A stretch of 64,000 nt of DNA from Doryteuthis pealeii (Eukaryota; Mollusca; Cephalopoda; Myopsida; Loliginidae). The stretch is from NCBI GenBank assembly GCA_023376005.1, contig CM042157.1, positions 55,318,787 through 55,382,786 of the forward strand. The letters run 5' to 3'. Both the position numbers and the translations under genes were made by a program. The notes below the pieces were generated by a model. The model was not told the DNA's origin. It ran no database searches and saw only the letters and a program-made list of their open reading frames with translations. Below are positions 12,881 through 24,836 of this stretch, in pieces; the stretch's first letter is position 1; every line of letters starts with the position of its first letter.

Positions 12881-13212
12881 CATGAAGACATGCCACATTG
12901 ACATAAACACATGGGAGGCTTGTGCAGATGACCATACAACCTGGCGTCTGCTAGTCAAACAAGGAACAAAAAGGAGTGAAAAAGAGAGAGAGGCCACCGC
13001 AGAAAAGAGAGTGAAAAGGAAGGAGAGACAACAGCATCTCCAACATCTCCAGAAAGCATCACCTTTTATTTGCAATCACTGTACAGAGACTGCCATTCAA
13101 AAATTGGTCTGTTCAGCCACTCACGTATCTGTATATAAAAAAATTTTTTTTTTTTTAAATGGACTCTATACCATCGTCTTAAATAGACGGAAGATTGCCA
13201 ACTTTTTTATAT

Positions 13213-13400
13213 ATTCAACAAACCGATATGCAGCATTACCAGTTCATTTTTCATCACTTCATTTATAGCATATCAACTCTTTTAAAAACTATTTTTAAAA
13301 CCTTTTTAAAAAGATTTTTTCTTCAGAAAAACTTTTCTCCTGACAATGACCTAAGGTTGAAACCATTAAAAAAATAAATGAACATGTCTGAATGTAAAAA
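13213..13400 (+). repeat. Dispersed repeat, copy 1 of 2
   Basis: Shares TTATAGCATATCAACT, a T-rich run, CTCCTGACAATGACCTAAGG and TTGAAACCATT with 25760-25920. It begins just after the LINE and could be related to its 3' flank. Confidence 0.55.
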
Positions 13401-13576
13401 AAAGAAAATGCATATGATCAGATGTCTGAACAAACAGCACTAAAAAAAAAGATCATTTTAATCATGAAGAACATTATAAACTGAAAAAAAAAATCAAACT
13501 AGCATTCACATCTAATTGCATAGACTAGAAACTGACAGTGACTAAGAAGTATTGACTGTGTCTACTATGAAGACTT

Positions 13577-13578
<2 letters not shown>

Positions 13579-13660
<82 letters not shown>
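13579..13660. repeat. (TC)n then (TA)n microsatellite
   Basis: Compound tract: TC repeats at 13579-13612 pass directly into TA repeats to 13660. Confidence 0.9.
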
Positions 13661-13663
<3 letters not shown>

Positions 13664-13932
13664 GGGTACAGAATCTTATGATAGCAATGAAAAGGCCATA
13701 TATTTTATTTTTCACAATGAATTTAAAAACTAAGAACTGAACACTAGCTAACTGATTTCATTACTTGATTAACAGACTTAAAAATGAAGAATACATTCAA
13801 ATTCAACCCCATTTACATATTTCTTAATCATAAATATATTCCTTGATTTTAACTCTGTTGAAAAAAACGGTTAGCTAATCTTCACTTCTTAGTTTTTAAT
13901 TGCACTATGAAAAATAAAATATACAGTATTTT

Positions 13933-13935
<3 letters not shown>

Positions 13936-13994
<59 letters not shown>
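13936..13994. repeat. (TA)n microsatellite
   Basis: Nearly 60 bases of TA repeat. An open frame of Ile/Tyr across it is an artefact. Confidence 0.9.
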
Positions 13995-13998
<4 letters not shown>

Positions 13999-14139
13999 AG
14001 AAGAAATATCTCTTGAATATAAGCATTTTTTTTCCTTTTCATTAACTCTTAGATTTGTGTAAGCCATACATGGTGAAGGGTTTCCATAGACACATTGGTT
14101 GGAATTAAAACCCTAACACAATTGGTTTGGTTTGTTTGG

Positions 14140-14600
14140 TTATTGTGTAATATCATATCAACCCTTGTGGGCTATTTAATGCCAAATCTTTTTTTTTTTT
14201 GTATATGTGATTTGTAAGCCAATATTTTTGTTTGATTTGAGTTTATAAACTGACAGAAATAATTTCCATTAACTTCAGTTGTTTGTTAGTTATTTTGTTT
14301 AATGGCATATCAACCATTGTAATTCCAAATTCTGTCTTTTTGTATATATGATTTGTAAGCGAATTGTTTGTTTTGAATATTTTGTTTTTGGTTGGGCATT
14401 CAAATCTTTTAAAACTCATTTTTTCATCTATCTAACCCATAGATGGGACCCTAACAGATAATACCACTCCAGGTCAAAGTGGACCTGAGAGTAATGGCAA
14501 TGAAGGGGTACTCTACACTCCCCAGAGCTCTAGAATTGGAATCTTGCCACTAGATGCAGTTTAGTGTCATACCCAGGACACTAAGACTCTCAGCCACTGC
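14140..14600 (+). repeat. Dispersed repeat family A, two heads and one tail
   Basis: Two head modules (CATATCAACCCTTGTGGGC near 14153 and CATATCAACCATTGTAATT near 14305) precede one tail (GATGGGACCCTAACAG at 14443 to about 14570). The duplication of the head suggests internal tandem duplication or nested insertion. Confidence 0.7.
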
Positions 14601-15011
14601 TTTCTAGCACATATGAGATAAAAAGGGTTGGGGGGTTTGCCATAAGAGCAATTGAGAAAGGACAATCATGTAGGTGCTAGGGCTTGACATGACCAGCCGA
14701 TTAATCAAAGTGTACCTTTCAAACCACCTATCTAGCATAAATAAAGGATAAAGTGGAGTATTGTCATGGACTAGCCAGCCACCAGAAGTCTGTATTTTAT
14801 AGCCCCAACTAACAAGATGGGACACACTTGGCATGAACATTTTTGCAAAAGTCCAATTTTAAAAAACAATCTTATCCTCCTGCCAGAAGATCGATGCTAC
14901 ACAAGCTTCTGAATATAGATTTGTGGCAAAACTTGATCAACCAAATTATATACTAACATTACAGACCAACAAATGTAATTCTGGGTTGTTTTGTTTTAAT
15001 GATTAGTCTGG

Positions 15012-15015
<4 letters not shown>

Positions 15016-15062
<47 letters not shown>

Positions 15063-15067
15063 GGGGG
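15016..15067. repeat. (TA)n then G-run
   Basis: TA repeats end in seven to eight G at 15061-15068. Confidence 0.85.
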
Positions 15068-15164
15068 GTGTATGTGTGCAAGTCAGTATTCCCAAAATTA
15101 AAAAATTCCCAAGATTAGTCTGTTAAAATTATTGTCTACTCATCTAGGGTCATTTTACACCTAG

Positions 15165-15485
15165 ATGTTAAGTAATCACATTCATTGTATATTCATATTC
15201 AAATCTTTAGTGTATTTGTTTTTAAGAGGTTTTTTTTTGCTCACACTTCTATCGAATACAAATAATTTTTAAACACATCTATCTGACATACAAATGGGAT
15301 CCTAACAGGTACTCCTACTCCAGCTCAAAGTGGACCTGGGAGTAATGGCAATGAAGGGATATTCTACACTCCCCAAATATCCAGAATTGGATCCTTTCTG
15401 TCAAATCCAAAAGGAGAAACCATTTTGGAGGGTGTCTTACCCCTCTGCAGGAAATACAGTCAGTATATTCTAAAGCCCACCAATT
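15165..15485 (+). repeat. Dispersed repeat family A
   Basis: Tail well kept: GGGATCCTAACAGGTACTCC, GTGGACCTGGGAGTAATGG, then CCCCTCTGCAGGAAATACAG and TATATTCTAAAGCCC. It lies about 300 bases downstream of the RHW-motif dynein exon (15790-15999) in gene direction. Confidence 0.75.
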
Positions 15486-15789
15486 GGGCAGAAAATTATA
15501 CTTTTACTCTTCTTTACATAAACTGGCAAGATATTCCAAAATTTCATAAACAATCAAAGAAGAAAAAAAATCAAATTTATACTGATAATAAATACTAATA
15601 ACCAAACAATAGATATATAGCAAACAAGACTTTTCTTTTTGTTTCTTTTTAATTACATGCAAACAGAAGAATCGATTTATGGTTAACCGGATTTCCAACA
15701 AAAAATTTAAAAAACAAGAACACAATTACATATACAAAACATACATTAACAAATAAGAATGCTGTGAAAACATTAAAATGTGCACCTAC

Positions 15790-15999
15790 TTTTTTAAGAA
15801 TTAATTCTAGACTGTGTTCAGAACTGGCTTGTCCAGATATTTCTTGAATCTCTTCAAGACGTGAAAAGGCTTCTAATTCTGTGAGTGTTTGAAGAGTAAA
15901 AGGTTGTTCTGGATTTATAACAAGATTAAGAACTTTCTGAATTTGTTCCCAATGACGATGTCTCAGGGCTGGATTATGCAACTGCTGGATCATTGGAAG
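15790..15999 (-). CDS. DNAH6: Dynein heavy chain exon 15 of 17 visible (linker, RHW motif)
   Basis: Residues 631-700, LPMIQQLHNPALRHRHWEQI, then a Thr/Leu-rich stretch with LEEIQEISGQASSEHSLE. The LRxRHW motif is diagnostic of the dynein linker. The donor is GTAGGT after six adenines, chosen because the following exon continues VEDSW in frame; a GT four bases further would leave a one-base overhang and break phase. The acceptor is CTATTATGTAG. Confidence 0.95.
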
Positions 16000-16080
16000 C
16001 TACATAATAGAAAAAATAACAGTAATTACAATTTTACTTTAACAACAATAACAATAATAATAATAATAATAATAATAATA

Positions 16081-16632
16081 AGGTGAATCAAAAATTTTCT
16101 AATATTTTAGTGCATGCTAGTTAGTGCCACATATATCATATGACTGAAGCAGTTCCAGCCATGGAAGGTATTATTTGTGGTTGATAGTATAATGGTAATT
16201 AGTGCGCTGACACATTATACATTGTGCATTGCTTCAGTTTGTGTGTGATTTGATAGTTACACAGATGAACAATTTGAGAAATTATGCTTTATGAGTCTGA
16301 ACTGGGCCATAATGCAATGGAAGCAACTAAAAATATTTATGTGAAAAACAAAGGTGCAGTTAATCACATTAAAGTAATCAGATAGTTCAAGAAATTTTGG
16401 GTTAAAAGAATCTCAAAGATCAAGCCAGGTCAGCTAGGTCTAAAACAGTGGATTATGTGGCTGTGCTCCAAAACAGAGGCAAATCTGGCAAATATCAGAG
16501 AGTATCAGGTGAGCTCAGCATCTCACAGTCCAATGTGGTTTGTCACCTGATCAAGCTCAGCAAAAGCATATGGAGCTGCCAAATTGTTGTACCTCATGTT
16601 ACCAAAATATTGCAAAACTTTTGACTCACCCT
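16081..16632 (+). mobile_element. Deleted mariner element, copy 2
   Basis: About 550 bp with inverted ends (AGGTGAATCAAAAATTTTC at 16081; GCAAAACTTTTGACTCACC near 16612-16630). The interior encodes remnants of the mariner DNA-binding domain across frames: DQARSARSKTVD near 16420, VSGELSISQSNVV near 16505 and VPHVTKILQNF near 16590. The sequence then goes straight to the right end, missing the DDD catalytic region. One ancestor with an internal deletion probably produced both copies. Confidence 0.82.
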
Positions 16633-17717
16633 AGTAATTACAAACAAACAGAAATATCATTAATTGCAGTAACATTTTGATCATTATTACTATTTTACAT
16701 CTTGAATTTTTAGTGGCTTTTTCATTCAATTTTCAGTGGTGTTCAATAAATGTGTAGTAATTTTTGTTTATCAGTTGTTATTTTGTCTTTAATATTGTAA
16801 TACTGTGACCAATCTTGCAATTATCTTTTTAACAAAACGAATTCACAAACAGATATGAGGTGAGGTGAATTTCTGTTATACCAACTTTTACTCGATTTTA
16901 CTTGGTTGTTTTCAAGATCAATCCCACCCAACAGATTCCACAACCTCAAATCAATTTCTATTTTACCCATTGATTCTTTCTTAATACTCATTTGAACTAC
17001 AAGATTTCTTCTGTCTAGAAATCTGACATCATCCATTGTTCCAACTGCACATACATGCAACAATTTATGCGAGCACCAAGGTTACTCTGTTACAATGCAT
17101 ACACTTCCAATGCACTCAAATAATATTGCTTCAATCTAAGTAATGTTACAAAAATGCATAAACACATTTAGGGTTATTTTATGCTTAGAGGTTAGGAAAT
17201 CATGTACATTGTTCATATTTATATTCTTATGTAGTTTGGTTTTTTTTTTAAGTTTTTCTTTTTTTGTTGTTGTTTTTTTTTTGCACATGGTCCTATTGAA
17301 TACAAATAATTTTGAAACATATTTATTTGACCTATAGATGGAACTCCAAAAAGTTACTACCACTCCAGGTCAGAGTGAAAGTGGGGGTAATGCCAATGAA
17401 GGGGTGACTCTACACTCTGAAGATTTCCAGAAATTAAATCTCACCCCCAGATGCAGTTTAATGTTGTACCCAGGACACCCATTTTTAAGGGAGTCTTACT
17501 CCACTATAAGGGATAGAGTTAGCATATTCTAAACCCTACTGAGTATATTGAATCAGATAAAGATGAAGAGACAAAAATGAAATAAATAAAACATAAAATA
17601 CAACAAAAATAAAAATGAAATAGTCTTTCAAACAAGCCAAAAAAAAAAGAACATTTTTTATATTCTAAAAAGTCATTCTATATATATTGGCTTCAAAATG
17701 TATCATTAAAAACTCAC
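16633..17717 (-). other. Intron stretch between deleted mariner and exon 14
   Basis: Contains the family-A repeat at 17165-17540. 16640-17160 shows nothing recognisable. Confidence 0.6.
17165..17540 (+). repeat. Dispersed repeat family A
   Basis: Head GGGTTATTTTATGCTTAGAG, a T-rich middle, and tail GATGGAACTCCAAAAAGTT ... GTAATGCCAATGAAGGGG ... GCATATTCTAAACCC. It ends less than 200 bases from the dynein exon at 17718-17861. Confidence 0.75.
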
Positions 17718-17861
17718 CTTTTCTTTCATTTCTTCAACCTTTTCTTTCAAAACTGGAACAATATTATTTGGAGGCAGAACGTTTTGCATTGTATTACAAA
17801 TGTTCAAATATTTATTGGTTGTCTTCAAAAGTTCTTCATGGTTAAGACTTTCAAAAGGTGT
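17718..17861 (-). CDS. DNAH6: Dynein heavy chain exon 14 of 17 visible (linker)
   Basis: Residues 583-630, TPFESLNHEELLKTTNKYL, then NVLPPNNIVPVLKEKVEEMKEK. The acceptor is TTATTATTGCAG and the donor GTGAGT after AAG. The NIVPVLKEKVEEMKEKLP pattern across the junction is typical of the linker just before the RHW motif. Phase 0 at both ends. Confidence 0.93.
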
Positions 17862-17935
17862 CTGCAATAATAACAATGAAATATTTACACAAATGTCAGC
17901 TACTACATAGTGTTATAAGGATGGTTCAAAGTTAT

Positions 17936-18400
17936 ACATACTTTGGATACACAAATAACTCCGACGAAGGTTAACAGACAAAACATTTAATATATATACA
18001 GCACATGGATAACAGTAGATACAACGTACATAGTAAAAGAGTTGCATATATAAAGGGGTACACAAATAAAGATAAGACACATTCATGAATGGTACATTAT
18101 AACATATAAAAGTACAGACATGAGACTAGGAATAGTCCATGCTGTACATAACTTACAGTAATGTAAGGGGGGCGGAGCCCCAACGAGAGGAGTTAGATAA
18201 AATCTACCCCATGTGGCTCGTAGTTGCTGAAACAGGAAAAAGTGACCGAAAGTGTTTGAACCCGGCGCTTAAATACTATAGCGCCCTAGCGGGCACCAGC
18301 AAACTAAAAGGGGCAGACAACTCCACCAGGCGAATACAAACTAACGCTACAGTGTTATGGTCAGGGTGAGAGATAACACAACTCAATATGGAATTCTGAT
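17936..18400. repeat. GC-richer patch, possible solo LTR
   Basis: Stands out from the AT-rich intron with GGGGGGCGGAGCCCC, TTGAACCCGGCGCTTAA and TAGCGCCCTAGCGGGC. The left part has GGTTAACAGACAAAACATTTAA, whose complement contains a polyadenylation-like signal. No second LTR or coding domain is nearby, so the class is open. Confidence 0.35.
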
Positions 18401-19639
18401 GATTAGAAATTATGCTGTACATAAGTAGTAAAAAATAAAGTGTCCAAGTTTTGCTGTTTTTTTTTCTATTTCAAAAGGTTCACCAGGGTGTTATAAGGTT
18501 TAGTGAGAAACTATTCAATACATTAGAGGTCAGTGAAAAGAATTGGACAAACACATGATTCAAAATTTAACAAAGTTTTAATTTCTAAACAATAGGGGAA
18601 GAAAAATGTCTGTAGGGATTGCGCGTATGTTAACATGTAATACAAAAAGTTCTTGATTTTTTTAGAGATGTACAGGATAGAGTGAATGAGATATGGAAGA
18701 TATTTATCTTTTATCACCAGGATGAATACGAATTGTGTCGGTTGCTTCAAACAGGGTTATTCTTATCGCTGAGTGGGAGACGTATTAGTTTGAAGGTTAT
18801 AGATTAATTTGATATTTCTTCTTTCTGGAGCAAAGGGATCAAAATTTGTTTTACAGGGATTCAGTGAATAATGGCGAAATATAAAATAATTTCAGCCTCT
18901 TTGAATATTTCTGTCTGTCCTGTTTCTCTGGAGACTGCATCTTAACTGTTTCTTTTCAAAAACCCTCTTCCAGCAGCATGTGTGACTATCTGTCTACAAG
19001 AAATGAGATTGCCTCTCCCTACGTAGTCTTAGTTGCATATCAACAGCAGTACCCTTTACTTTAAAGCTGACATCTCAGGCCTTTCCTGTTACAAGTTGTT
19101 TCATAAAATATGAAACCTGGATATGACTAGAATTTACATTCACATGAATATAATAAAAGTTTTAGTCAAATAGCAATACTGTATTTTGTTCTGCGATTAG
19201 CCCAATCAGCAAAATTTGTTTAAAACTTATTAAACTAAGATTGTTTCAATGGATGAAAATATAAACAAACCAAAAAGATAAGTCATATAGCAATACAATA
19301 AATAATTATATGGGTGTGTCCATTGGAGGCTTCATGGGATGTCACATGCTAGTCACAGAAACCCATTTTTGATCTTGTTTGCCTCTGTCCTTTGAATAAG
19401 AGTGACATGTCTTGGACCCTGCCAAGGAATTGTAAAGCCACATTGCTATTTTACTTTCCCCCTCATCAAGAAAGCTTTTTACAATTCTTTTACCCTTTTC
19501 CACATACTGCTTGTTCATGGAACACTATGTGTATATTTCTAGCTGTTGGTACATAGTTGTGCATTCAGTTATGGTTTCACTGAGTATGGATTTCTTTGTT
19601 TAAAGCATATCAACCTTTGTGAATTATTTAATGCCAAAG

Positions 19640-19822
19640 TCATCTTTGTAGAAGAACAGTAGCAATACTATTTAACACATAGCTTGGGGTATGAGGGGGT
19701 TTATACCTTACCCAAGGGTATTAGTCCGAAAGTGAATGTAATAGCATGACTACAATTCAAACTCACTTACTACTATGTCGCAGTCCGGCATGTTAGCCAC
19801 TACGCTACAAGGACTGCCTCAT
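19640..19822 (-). repeat. tRNA-derived SINE, family 3
   Basis: On the minus strand it begins GGCAGTCCTTGTAGCGTAG with box A TAGCGTAGTGGCTAACATGC (19788-19807) and box B-like GAGTTTGAATTGTAG (19750-19764). The body is rich in short G runs and includes ACCCTTGGGTAAGG. Head and body differ from families 1 and 2. Confidence 0.65.
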
Positions 19823-19849
19823 TTGTGTATTTTTCTTAATACCATTGGT

Positions 19850-20220
19850 ATGTATGTTATGCACATAAAAGCTTAAATGTTCTTGTATATATGAATGCAT
19901 TTATTTTGTCTTCCATCCATTGTATTCAATGTTAGTATATCATGGATATACTGTCATTTTTTGTGTATGTATAACACAGATTGCTAACTTTGGATTAAAA
20001 AGTTATGGGAAAAAAATATGCCTTGACTTTTTAGAATTTGTAGCAGCCAAATTTAACCTAAATTTAACATTTGCTCAACTTTTTATTAGTTTGTAGTGAC
20101 TAAAAATAAGAATTTGCATTGTGTTCAATGTTTGTATATCTCAGATATACTAATGCTAATATTGGTTCTTGGTGAGAGGGGACTTGACTAAATATCTCCC
20201 CTAATTCCAAGCTTACTAAT
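19850..20220 (+). repeat. Dispersed repeat, copy 2 of 2
   Basis: Two partial matches to the 7.56-kb block (near 19925 and 20130), both with the GATATACT core. It lies next to a family-3 SINE. Confidence 0.5.
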
Positions 20221-21009
20221 AAATCTAATATTTTGAAAATATGAAAAAAGTAATTAATTTAATTATATTCCAATTTAGCAGATCCTGAGGAGTAAAGCTC
20301 AAATTTTAGAAATAAAGAAATAGTGTTTTATTCATTGCAATTGAAATATTTGTCTAATTAATGGAATTTTTATAATTGGTTGGTTGGTTGGTTCTTAATG
20401 GCATATCAAACTTGTGGGTTATTTAATGCCAATTTTTTTTTCTTTTTTGTATAGTTAACTTGTATTAGGATAGTTTGTAGGTAAATCTTTTTGTTATTAA
20501 ATGATGTTGGTTTTTATAATTGGTTTGCCTTTATAAGTCAAATATATTTCTTAGTGAAAAGTCGTTGAATCCACGCTGTTATCAAAGGGCTTATGATGTA
20601 CAGTAAAATATCATTCAAAGTGTGAATGTTCATCTTAATTTTAATTTAATATTTTTTTTAAATGGCACCAAAACTGAAGAGTAGTGATGCAGGCAATACA
20701 GTTGGACATACATAATATATATGGTTCAATATTATCTTCAGATTTCATTATGTGAGGTCCTTGGAACTGATCTATTATGGATAACAATATATTTGTGTAT
20801 CCAACCTCTCCACCATAGGGAGGATATGACACAAGGTTAATTTTTAAGCAGATTACAGCTGGAAGCAGCATACCACAAAACAGCAGTTAAACAGCCACTT
20901 ACCTCCCATCTCAAAAAACATCTAAGACAAATAAGATATGCTAGGCACTGCTGTAGAAGCAGAGACAAACTTATAAGTGATGTACTCCTGTGGATTCCCA
21001 CATATGGAT

Positions 21010-21260
21010 ACTGTTGTGAGGTTTTAAGGGGTCAAAAAGAGAACAAAACAACGAGTAACGAAAAGTAGAAATGTATTAACAGAAAGTAGACAATACAAAG
21101 AGAGATGTGGAAATTACGTCCGACGAACAGAGTTATTGGCACTCGCATTGGCTTGCTTAAGCCACAATTATCCGTGTTTATTTATAGTAAGCTGTTGGCG
21201 CATTCCATTGGTCTTATAGGGTGTGTCACCTATAACAGATACACAGATGTTGATCAACCA
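21010..21260. repeat. GC-richer patch, possible solo LTR
   Basis: Contains TTTTAAGGGGTCAAAAAGAG, GTATTAACAGAAAGTAG, ACGTCCGACGAACAG and a TTTATTTATAG box. The style resembles the patch at 17.9-18.4 kb, but the two do not obviously align. Boundaries are approximate. Confidence 0.35.
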
Positions 21261-21399
21261 GCAAAAACTTACTTTCATCAGATCTGTGCTTTTTTAAAGA
21301 TTGGATGCTATTTAGAGGACCTACCAAGAGTGATGGCCAATAGAGATAAATGGTAAAGAGAGTCATGAGAATCGATGCTATCAGCATGACTTGATGCTG

Positions 21400-21800
21400 A
21401 TGATAACAACAGCTGGTTTAAATTCAGAGATTTCCTTCTAAACTGGTTGTCTAACCTAGGCAAAAGAACACACTCTGCCCTACTATTTACCCATAACAAT
21501 ACACTAGAATACATATAAACAAAGTTTACTCTGTAAGTATATTCACAAATTCTATTATTCTTGTCTAATTCCAGTAAATTAGAGTTATTATATGTAAATT
21601 TCTTACAATACCCAGCCCTTCTGCCATAGGAAGGATGTGACATAAGGCAAATTTCTAAATGGAGTAAAGTTAGTTTAAATTCAGAGTTCTCCCCTTCTCC
21701 TAGACTAGTTGTTTAACCAAGACTAAAGAATTTAGTTTGCCCTACTTTTTACCTGTAATTGAGATGGATTCAATGCTTTTACCAAGGTCATCAACACAAA
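21400..21800 (-). repeat. tRNA-derived SINE, family 2, duplicated body
   Basis: Two partial copies in a row: TTTAAATTCAGAGATTTCC near 21418 and TTTAAATTCAGAGTTCTCC near 21674. Between them lies GGAAGGATGTGACATAAGG. The tRNA-like head is missing from both. Confidence 0.5.
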
Positions 21801-21953
21801 GTCAAATTCAAACAGCCTCATTCAGAATTTGAAATCAATTTGCCAATTACATTTCCTTGCAATAAATGTAACAACTATTATATGACAGATGTTAATAAAA
21901 AATGAACATTTCCTTAAATCTTTAATTCCCACACTTTTTTCATAATTACTTAC

Positions 21954-22067
21954 AGTAGACCATTTTTCTACCAAATCTGTCCATTCATCCATGGCTGTCC
22001 ATAATTGCTGCTTAAGTTGAAGCTCAGACAAAAGTTCTTCAAGTTCATCAAATTGTGCAACTTCAAC
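21954..22067 (-). CDS. DNAH6: Dynein heavy chain exon 13 of 17 visible (linker start)
   Basis: Residues 545-582, VEVAQFDELEELLSELQLKQ then LWTAMDEWTDLVEKW. The W-x6-W type helix, here LWTAMDEW ... KW, marks the start of the DHC_N2 linker domain in dynein heavy chains. The acceptor is ATTTTACAG and the donor GTAAGT after ACT. Phase 0 at both ends. Confidence 0.93.
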
Positions 22068-24265
22068 CTGTAAAATAAATTATAAAAATGTCATTGTACA
22101 AAAGTTGACTTCCATTCAGGAATTTAGCTCAACATCATTTTAATTAATGTGCAAATATTATCATTTTTTTACAAGGAGAAAAACATAACCCTATTTTTTA
22201 ATTAGTCTTTTTACATCAATAGTGTGTTTTGTTGGTCAGAATTCAAAAGTCATTATTCCTACTCAGGTGACAAAAAGAAACAGACAAATTTATTATATCC
22301 TTATAACTTTCCAAAGGTTAACCTTTCTGATGAGACTTCCAACCATTATTAGAAAGAGAAGAAAGCTTATGTGGTCATCTTTAGTATGGCAGCCCAAATA
22401 GATTTAAAAAGGGTTAAATCCCTAAGCATCTCAAATATGTCTCTTTGTCTTTGTATCACAACTGCAAATCCCAAATCTGAAAAACCCAGTCTTCTGCCTT
22501 TGCTGCTACGTGTTTGTGATAACCAATCAAAATCCATATTTTCATTAAATTTGCATTTCAGTTTTAGCACTCATAGCTGAAATGACACAATCACCTGATA
22601 TGTCAATAATTAAGCAGGTTTCAAACAGGGCCAACCACACTGAGAGTCTGGTATTTTCCTGACCTCCCACCAGGTCGGGATGTGACATGGTCTTGTTAAC
22701 ATGGGGAAATAACATACAAACCAAAGCTCATGGAATGGCTAGAGCAAAAAATGCATGGTTCCTGTCAGCATTCGCCTTTCATGACATCTTAGGCACTGAG
22801 CAGTAAACCCTGCCCCTTTAAATCATGAGGGTAGGTGCTGCCAGAGGGGATTAGCCTTGGGAACATGCAATTAATTTTCTGTAAATTTGAGATCTAGAGG
22901 GCAAAACCGTTAGGGAATCTGAGATCCATCCAATGAAAAGTGTTGAATTATCCAACAAACTACAAACTGATTAAAAGTCAAAGAGATGTATGTGGTTTGC
23001 AAGTCGGCTTATCCACCTGTTATATACCATTCTTTATAATAAATAAGAAATTATCACAAATTAGTAATTTCTTGCTAAGATTTTCAGTTTCTGAAATCAA
23101 ATTATCTGTGGCATTTATATTTTCAAGTAAAATTGTGTTCCAATTCGATTGTTATAAAAATGAACTTTGACAAAAGATCTTGATTTATAGTAGTAGTTAT
23201 AGAATCATTTTAGGAAAATATTAGTTTGATCACTAAAAGTATGAGATTCTGTTAGAATCAATATTACCCCACCCGTGTAAAATAGTGAATAAAACCCTCA
23301 GTAGGTAAGTTTACTAAGTTTGCAAAAGATATTAGTGAAAGATTTTTTCTTGTGCCATGGTAAAAACATTAAAGGTGAAATAAAGTTTCAATGAAAACAA
23401 GCAAACAGTGAAAGAAACAAATACAGAAGTTTGAGTTGCAACAAAATTGTTTTATATATATATATATCATTTGCAACAGGTTAGAAAAGATGTGTTGTGT
23501 GGTTGTTAATTTTTGGACTGTAAAGTTTTGGTAGTATTAGAAAAGCTTACTTGTTTGATAGTTCCAAGGTTCTTTGAGGATAAATTTTGTTATCGTCAGA
23601 AGACTCTTAGACTGATATCTTTTGTGTATGTGCTCTTCACACTGGTCTCTCTGCAACGGACTCTTTTTTTTTTCCCTGTCCATGTGGTCTTTTTCTAAAC
23701 CCCCTATTTCTATTCTCTCTAACTTTTTTCAGCCTCTTCTCTGGTTCTCTCTCATTACTTCCCTTCCCTATAAATGGCCCTTACATTTAGAGGGTTTTTA
23801 AGTTGGAATTGATGTTGGTTTGGCCTATTTTTAGAATACAATTTTTTTTTCTTTGTTTCTTAAATGTGTTTGGTAAAGATATACAACTTAGGAACTATTA
23901 CATAGGATTTGAACTTGATTCATCAAGTCCATTTCCTAAGACAATAACCTTCATGCAACGCGCACCTACTTGTTTATTTCAGTTAGTATATAATTTTGTA
24001 GAGTTTTTTAAAAATCTTTATTATACACTGAGGTACTCAAACCTGCATCCAATCTTGGTTGTTATATACCAGAAAATATGTTTTTTTTTCTCCTTCTTAA
24101 TAAAAACTTATTTCTAAACATCCTGTCAATATGGAATTTCTTCATCTGCAATTCCCAAATTTCAACCTGACACAATCCTTTTTATATTGTCATAATGGCT
24201 TAATGTAATACCAATGATCTTATGATTATTTTCATTTTCACAAACAGACAAGACAGATTTTTTAC
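22068..24265 (-). other. Dynein intron, no features resolved
   Basis: A moderately GC-richer stretch at 22620-22930 (CCTCCCACCAGGTCGGGATG) shares a style with 30420-30640 (accession of short GATGTGAC blocks), possibly another SINE or LTR remnant. Other sequence is AT-rich without visible structure. Confidence 0.5.
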
Positions 24266-24394
24266 CTGAAACTGGATTTGGTTGTTCTGATAACGAACAG
24301 CAGTTTCTTTTAGTTCATTTACTGATGACAATAAACTTTTCAGAAGTTCCATGATTCTAAATTTGTCACTTTCAATATCCATAATTTTAGGGTT
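24266..24394 (-). CDS. DNAH6: Dynein heavy chain exon 12 of 17 visible
   Basis: Residues 502-544, NPKIMDIESDKFRIMELL then a helix with ELKETAVRYQNNQIQFQ. The acceptor is AATTTTGCAG and the donor GTAAAA after CAG. Phase 0 at both ends. It leads directly into the linker-start helices. Confidence 0.92.
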
Positions 24395-24836
24395 CTGCAA
24401 AATTGTAAACAAGAAATGTTAAAAAACAGCATAGTTTTCATTCAAGATAGTAAATTAACAAGATTAGCTGAACACTTGGAGTTTTAAACTAAGTTTTCTG
24501 TGAGTTATCAAATGTCACCAAGAGGTTAATGATTATGCACCCCCTCAGACCCCACCCCAATGACCATTATTCAGAATACAAATGTAAATACATGATCTTT
24601 AGAGTTTTGATTTTCTGGTGACCAGAAATAGTCATATAAAAAAGACATAACTAGCTTTATGCCAAGGAACTTTTCAGTTAAATGTCTACTTTATATGATT
24701 CAGTTAGGTTGACCTGACTGACACAAAATAAGGGTCCAGTTTAGCATTATAGTTACATAGTTAATCAAACTCCTTTTTTAAAACTGGATTAGAAATTACT
24801 TTATTCTCTAAATTAGAGTATTTTAATATTATTGTG

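Larger units (their letters stand above)
10011..13140 (+). mobile_element. Dead non-LTR retrotransposon (LINE), plus strand
   Basis: A nearly full-length but broken LINE, transcribed opposite to the host gene. In order: an apurinic-type endonuclease (ARTAIIDKELSRLNIDMAWLQ near 10105, YAPTLYTAPEEKDEF near 10380, LLGDFNASVGADH near 10480, SDHSL near 10768); a reverse transcriptase with GFRENRSTVDIIFSL near 11765, YTAFIDLTKAFNLV near 11850 and SSGVKQGCVFAPTLF near 12030; a C-terminal domain ending in a Cys/His cluster (CNHC near 13070). Several stops and frame changes interrupt it, for example near 10221, 10559, 11829 and 12075. The conserved FADD-type catalytic box expected after 12075 is not readable in frame, which suggests a deletion. 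GC content is higher than the flanks. Clade is uncertain (RTE/CR1-like style). Confidence 0.88.
17862..21953 (-). other. Dynein intron
   Basis: Besides the two GC-richer patches, SINEs and the 19.9-kb repeat, I see nothing in 18400-19600 and 20220-20800, apart from a family-A-like head near 20385-20430. Confidence 0.6.

Noticed and set aside
13882..14067. Open frame of alternating Ile and Tyr
   Set aside because: Product of a (TA)n microsatellite.
22620..22930. Possible gene or promoter because of higher GC
   Set aside because: No open frame, CpG cluster or core promoter motif; partial resemblance to 30420-30640 suggests a repeat.
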